A stretch of DNA of 11,999 nt from Phoronis ovalis (taxonomy: Eukaryota > Phoronida > Phoronidae). The position numbers and the translations under genes were made by a program. Where the stretch lies: NCBI GenBank assembly GCA_028565635.1, contig JAOXYB010048536.1:1-11999 (forward strand), given 5' to 3'. The notes beneath the pieces were generated by a model. It was not told the origin of the DNA. It was given only the letters and a program-made list of their open reading frames with translations, and searched no databases. Shown here piece after piece: positions 10,001-11,999 of the stretch (positions are counted from its first letter, which is position 1; the number at the start of each line of letters is the position of its first letter).

Positions 10001-11330
10001 CGTGAAATGAGTTTTGAGTATATCTGTTAGTAACATCAAATACTGCACTTTGTTTTCATATACAGGAAAACATGAAATCTTCATAATATTCCTCGAAAAA
10101 AATATTGATACGTATAAGTAAATAAAATAAATAAACTAAATAAATAACTTTAAAAAAAATCTTTTTAACCATAATGCAATGTGTAGTTTTATAACTTACA
10201 CTCTTGTTGAGCCAGCTTTGAATTCAGGCAGCAATATCATACCTTCACAGTTCATGTGCCTACACGGAAAAGCATACAGTAATAATTATTAGTATTCAAT
10301 AAATGTAACTTGCTCTTTTTGAGAAAAGTTCAACTATGTCTAAAGTTACCTTTGCTTCTTTATGAGTACATGGGTCCCCTTGATGCGGAATAGTGACTGT
10401 TCACCCAATGTTGGTATATGATCATCACTTACTGTTATAAAAAAAATGCCAAAGAATCATCGTATACTGCAAATTTGCCAACACTAAAGATAAAACTATA
10501 AGAAAAACACATTACTGTTGACGCAAAGTTAATTACTGTTCGAAAATAATTGTACGGAAACATATGCACATACGACATGTGTCTTATGTTAATTACGCAC
10601 ACTTTTAGATTTTCTGGTGATGAATTCAGCATGTCGAAAGCACCATCTTCTACTGATTTTATTGGGTTTTGAATTAAAATCCTGCAAAAGATAAAAAATT
10701 TACAACGTCTTATTTTCAAACAGGAAAGCTGTTTTGCAACATACCATTGATGTAGTGATGAACTGCGATTTCTTTTCTTGGTCAGATGGAGTTACTGTGA
10801 TCACGTATAATTTATCACTTCCCGAAAATACTTATACATTTGAAAGTGCGTATAAGTTTATTTTTATGTATAAGCAAAAGGAATGACACGCACCTGGCAT
10901 TAGAAATAAATTGGGAATTAAACATTGCAAAGTGACAACTTACAGCTCCTTGAGTTCCTGTCCATTGGTCGTAAAGGTATACTTTGCCACGTGTGAAATC
11001 AGGTTAGAATATGCAAATCTAAAATACAAGCAAGACAATAATAACTTTCTAAACTTATAGTGCTTTTGTCAGTATCACAGATAGATACGAACTAAAACAA
11101 AAGTTTGAAATGTCTTAGTAAAGTGGAATAGGCTCAAGGGAAAACAAAAGCCATCACATCTAATATCTACTTCGCTTTAAATAATTATAAAATGAAGTTG
11201 AGATTTCTCTGGCGCATTAAGGCATTATGCTCTGTTAGTATGTGAATTGACTACTTACATTCTCTTTAGACCGTGGCAGTCACTAAAAGAATGCGGCTCG
11301 ATCGTCTTTATTTTATTGTTAAAGATGTAT
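3856..11330 (-). CDS. LRR / GCC2-GCC3 / nine-span membrane protein, 5'-partial, ten exons
   Basis: Ten exons (11330-11259, 11018-10944, 10681-10601, 10427-10350, 10259-10200, 7599-7370, 7075-6892, 6298-4762, 4559-4400, 4085-3856) join in one frame of about 901 residues ending in TAA. All junctions are GT-AG and every phase matches. Residues 1-121 are leucine-rich repeats, about 122-275 are Cys-rich GCC2/GCC3 (ephrin-receptor-like) modules, and 310-345 has several N-x-S/T sites. About 379-826 is a multipass membrane domain, and 827-901 is a tail. The positive-inside rule gives nine spans: basic stretches after spans near 379-403, 482-503 and 590-612 lie inside, and a four-Cys loop at 554-580 lies outside. 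The first in-window exon opens with the last base of a codon, so the start and signal peptide lie beyond 11999. Similar LRR or Cys-rich multipass proteins are known from invertebrates and protists, but I do not recognise a named orthologue. Function is inferred only as a surface receptor or adhesion molecule. A skipped exon with a length divisible by three inside an intron cannot be excluded. Confidence 0.85.
4400..4559 (-). CDS. Exon i: spans 8 and 9
   Basis: This 160-bp exon lies between a ttctgtgtag acceptor and a gtaagc donor (phase 0 in, phase 1 out). It encodes two hydrophobic segments, VISLGAIAINLSIGVLLLV and VFMYAVNGLIILVLI. They are separated by a polar loop (PESFTAPGVDNLQDS) predicted to face outside. 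The reading frame stays open for another 149 bp past the donor, but the phase match to the terminal exon and the good gtaagc donor favour splicing here. Retention of this intron would give a different C-terminus that stops at 4251. Confidence 0.85.
4762..6298 (-). CDS. Exon h: juxtamembrane ectodomain, spans 1-7 and acidic loop, 512 residues
   Basis: This 1537-bp exon runs from a tatttcttag acceptor to a gtaacg donor (phase 2 in, phase 0 out). It begins RFGECYLCNQTGILC, finishing the GCC module. An aromatic stretch (PGYWWSW), four N-glycosylation sequons (NGT, NTS, NKT, NVT) and C-x-x-C pairs precede span 1 near 379-403. Further hydrophobic segments lie near 423-440 or 448-466 (one crossing expected), 482-503, 529-550, 590-612, 720-736 and 741-757. 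Residues 613-705 form a hydrophilic, Glu/Asn/Ser-rich loop with EEED and EEE runs, placed in the cytosol because it follows KVRPTKSYKR. The WEILEIVRKILLTSVI segment resembles the C-terminal spans of other Cys-rich multipass proteins. The uninterrupted open frame, extending beyond both splice sites, makes this the most secure exon. Confidence 0.92.
6299..6891 (-). other. Intron between exons g and h
   Basis: This 593-base AT-rich intron joins the two halves of the GCC module (donor gtatat, acceptor tatttcttag). The open frame of exon h continues about 86 bases into it with hydrophobic residues and an ATG. That resembles an alternative signal-anchor start but is most simply read-through. No other feature is seen. 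Confidence 0.6.
6892..7075 (-). CDS. Exon g: GCC2/GCC3 (ephrin-receptor-like) module
   Basis: This 184-bp exon follows the acceptor attgttacag and ends at a gtatat donor. It encodes GFYQDKIGEVKLQKCNPGTF, then a C-x-x-C-P-S-G-T element, FAG, and RACFCLENFHRTDR. The order C-x-P-G-T, C-x-x-C-P-x-G-T, C-x-C is the signature of the ephrin-receptor-like GCC2/GCC3 domain. The module runs across the next splice junction into RFGECYLC. This is the best-matching domain in the protein and marks the region as extracellular. Confidence 0.88.
7203..7284. repeat. Imperfect CA/TA microsatellite
   Basis: About 80 bases of alternating CA, TA and ACGT units lie in the 294-base intron between exons f and g. The plus-strand open frame across it, rich in His and Thr, is an artefact of the repeat. 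Confidence 0.85.
7370..7599 (-). CDS. Exon f: Cys-rich module (GCC2/GCC3-like), 76 residues
   Basis: This 230-bp exon uses the acceptor atacatag and the donor gtatct, entering in phase 2 and leaving in phase 1. It encodes CRWCTQGTTLKRI near the start, then KCDD, KCRPCQKGFHGEGKDINP and NACKPVPK. The paired C-x-x-C elements followed by G-x-x-x-x are typical of ephrin-receptor-like (GCC2/GCC3) or TNFR-like extracellular modules. A second AG four bases into the exon (ggcag) would break the frame with exon e, so the upstream AG is preferred. Confidence 0.8.
7995..8070. repeat. Short tandem palindromic units
   Basis: gtggagacagggtcctccac (8029-8048) and gtggagacagcttcctccac (8051-8070) follow each other with a 22-base period. 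Each forms a six-base stem, gtggag/ctccac. A partial third unit, gagacagggtcct, lies at 7995-8007. The array ends 14 bases before the terminus of the transposon-like element. Confidence 0.7.
8085..8572. mobile_element. MITE-like element, 488 bp, about 70-bp terminal inverted repeats
   Basis: The left end 8085-8153 and the reverse complement of the right end 8501-8572 match over about 70 bases with few changes. Both start CAGTCTGAA and end at taaccatagtca. There is no coding capacity, as expected for a non-autonomous DNA transposon. CAG-type ends are seen in several superfamilies (hAT, Tc1/mariner). I see no clean target-site duplication in the flanks (ctatatac and cctctatg), so the family is undecided. 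Confidence 0.75.
9420..9842. mobile_element. Truncated inverted copy of the same element
   Basis: The reverse complement of 9842-9420 follows the body of the 8085-8495 arm. It starts CAGTCTGAATAAA, then taaccatagtca, ttaacaagagc, taccacgtct, gataaactctggca, cgcttagtc and gggattatcgtt in order. It lacks the second terminal repeat that the 488-bp copy has at 8501-8572. A CA microsatellite (9556-9577) has grown inside it where the other copy has none. Identity is visibly lower than between the two ends of the first element. Confidence 0.7.
9556..9577. repeat. (CA)11 microsatellite
   Basis: This is an uninterrupted CA run inside the truncated inverted element. The matching place in the other arm (near 8350-8370) has only non-repetitive catcatgtatgtg. 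Confidence 0.9.
10200..10259 (-). CDS. Exon e: end of the LRR region, 20 residues
   Basis: This 60-bp exon lies between a ccgtgtag acceptor and a gtaagt donor. It encodes HMNCEGMILLPEFKAGSTR. The C-E-G-M-x-x-L-P pattern resembles an LRR flank or cap, with a single Cys. It ends in phase 2, which fits the acceptor of the Cys-rich exon 2.6 kb downstream. That intron is by far the longest of the gene inside the window and carries the inverted-repeat elements, so a further small exon could be hidden in it. Confidence 0.7.
10350..10427 (-). CDS. Exon d: degenerate leucine-rich repeat, 26 residues
   Basis: This 78-bp exon encodes DDHIPTLGEQSLFRIKGTHV then LIKKQ and ends at a gtaact donor. The acceptor reads taacagtaag, two AGs four bases apart. 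Only the second gives an open frame. The first would put a TGA at the second codon. The repeat keeps I-P-x-L and S-L-F but is a weak LRR, as is common for the last repeats before a C-terminal cap. Phase 2 is kept at both ends. Confidence 0.7.
10601..10681 (-). CDS. Exon c: leucine-rich repeat, 27 residues
   Basis: This 81-bp exon follows a cttttgcag acceptor. It encodes ILIQNPIKSVEDGAF then DMLNSSPENLK, a clear LRR (N-x-I-x-x-V-x-x-x-A-F) with a slightly long turn. I chose the donor gtgcgt because it keeps phase 2, matching both neighbours. A gtaatt four bases further on would break the frame of the next exon. A longer open frame runs through both flanking introns here, but its extra residues are intronic. 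Confidence 0.75.
10944..11018 (-). CDS. Exon b: leucine-rich repeat, 25 residues
   Basis: This 75-bp exon follows a gtattttag acceptor and ends at a gtaagt donor. It encodes FAYSNLISHVAKYTFTTNGQ then ELKE, again starting and ending in phase 2. The N-L-I-S-x-V and Y-T-F positions fit an LRR. The repeat is one residue longer than exon a, with an NGQ stretch before the L-K-E-L end. Confidence 0.85.
11259..11330 (-). CDS. Exon a: one 24-residue leucine-rich repeat
   Basis: This 72-bp exon lies between a ttttttgcag acceptor and a gtaagt donor. It encodes YIFNNKIKTIEP..FSDCHGLKR and ends on two bases of a codon. The pattern matches the LRR consensus (N-x-I-x-x-I, then F-x-x-x-x-x-L). Length and phase are those of an exon carrying exactly one repeat, so more such exons are expected upstream of the window. 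It is the first exon visible and begins with the third base of a codon. Confidence 0.85.
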
Positions 11331-11409
11331 CTGCAAAAAAGTTAATTTACAAAAGAATCCCTGTTCTGAAGGTAAGAGCTAACTTTAATGTTATTTCCTT
11401 TCATAACAA

Positions 11410-11516
11410 ATTGAATATATTTGTTAAATGTCAAAATATTCTTAACTAGGTGTTATAACTATCTTGTGTATTTAATTATAAGAAATACCAATTATATTAT
11501 TTTGTGTATCCACGCG
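11410..11516. repeat. Direct repeat, copy 1 (about 107 bp)
   Basis: Near-identical to 11891-11999: both run from attgaatatatttgttaaat through gaaataccaattatattatt to atccacgcg, with about ten differences, including a two-base gap. The copies are 481 bases apart. Confidence 0.88.
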
Positions 11517-11890
11517 TTCCCACTGAAACTGCTCATAATTGAGTATTTTTATGTTTTACTCATTGCAAGAGCTGTAAAATAGATGCATAATTTTGTCCTA
11601 GCATGCTCTTTATTATACAAAATGGAGCTTTTAATTTGTGAACAATAGAACAATAAGATGACTATTGTAGACGTCTTTGATTTGAAATGTTTCTTGAATA
11701 CATTAGTGTTGATACATGTTGCCGGTTTAATTGTATTTCTCCACTATTTAAGAAACATTAACATGACAATAGGCGAATATCTGCGGCGCGGGTAAATTAG
11801 CCGACTAAATGCACCTTTTCACTAGAAGTAAATATACTCCAATTCCATATATTTTATTTAAGCCCAGAAGACAGGATTAAGAGGATAAAA

Positions 11891-11999
11891 ATTGAATATA
11901 TTTGTTAAATATGTCAAAATATTCTGAACTAGGTGTTTTAAATATCTTGTTTGTTTAACTATAAGAAATACCAATTATATTATTTTGTGCATCCACGCG
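11891..11999. repeat. Direct repeat, copy 2, cut by the window edge
   Basis: This is the second copy of the repeat at 11410-11516. The match is still continuing at the last base, so the true repeat may be longer. Confidence 0.88.

Larger units (their letters stand above)
7600..10199 (-). other. Large intron holding inverted-repeat elements
   Basis: This 2.6-kb intron separates the LRR exons from the Cys-rich exons and is about 4 to 34 times longer than the other introns in the window. From 8085 to 9842 it is filled by transposon-derived inverted repeats. 7600-7990 and 9843-10199 show no features apart from an AAATA-rich tract near 10120-10148. Phase 2 is kept across it. Confidence 0.6.
11331..11999 (-). 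other. Intron upstream of the first visible LRR exon
   Basis: No exon with an acceptor, an LRR pattern and a donor was found here on the minus strand, so the next 5' exon lies beyond the window. The region carries the two copies of the direct repeat at 11410 and 11891. Confidence 0.55.

Noticed and set aside
10435-10719. 94-codon minus-strand open frame
   Set aside because: It is exon c (10681-10601) read through both flanking introns. Only the exon part is kept.
1-11999. CRISPR array, tRNA or rRNA genes
   Set aside because: No regularly spaced repeats with unique spacers, and no cloverleaf or rRNA-like conserved stretches were recognised on either strand.

Overview
This is a eukaryotic, AT-rich, intron-rich window. 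It holds most of one gene on the minus strand (3856 to 11330 and beyond the right edge) plus repeat-rich intergenic DNA on the left. There is no bacterial-style gene packing. Short exons with GT-AG introns, CA microsatellites and an intronic inverted-repeat transposon point to an invertebrate. The Cys-rich plus multipass protein and the hairpin repeats suggest a mollusc, perhaps a bivalve, but the sequence does not prove it.

The gene was rebuilt by hand from ten exons whose splice phases all agree. They give one open frame of 2707 coding bases, about 901 residues with the N-terminus missing. Going 5' to 3' on the minus strand, five short exons encode the end of a leucine-rich repeat ectodomain. 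Two exons encode Cys-rich GCC2/GCC3 (ephrin-receptor-like) modules. One 1537-bp exon completes the last module, adds an N-glycosylated spacer and most of the membrane domain, and includes an acidic cytosolic loop. One exon carries the last two membrane spans. A terminal exon encodes a Cys-rich cytosolic tail with an acidic dileucine motif. Residue numbers below count from the first complete codon in the window. The predicted product is a cell-surface protein with nine membrane spans, N-terminus outside and C-terminus inside. Its ligand and signalling output are unknown.

Region by region: 1 to 1300 is AT-rich intergenic DNA with repeated ACGTATCTG words and two CACGTG boxes. 1300 to 2240 holds two diverged copies of a repeat of about 370 bp with a hairpin between them. 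2317 to 2387 looks like a plus-strand RNA polymerase II core promoter with a short first exon and a splice donor, but no coding sequence can be attached to it. 2388 to 3855 has no recognisable gene. 3856 to 11330 is the receptor-like gene. Its 2.6-kb intron (7600 to 10199) contains a MITE-like element and a second, inverted relative, together forming a long inverted repeat. The right end (11331 to 11999) is intron with a direct repeat of about 107 bp that runs into the window edge.
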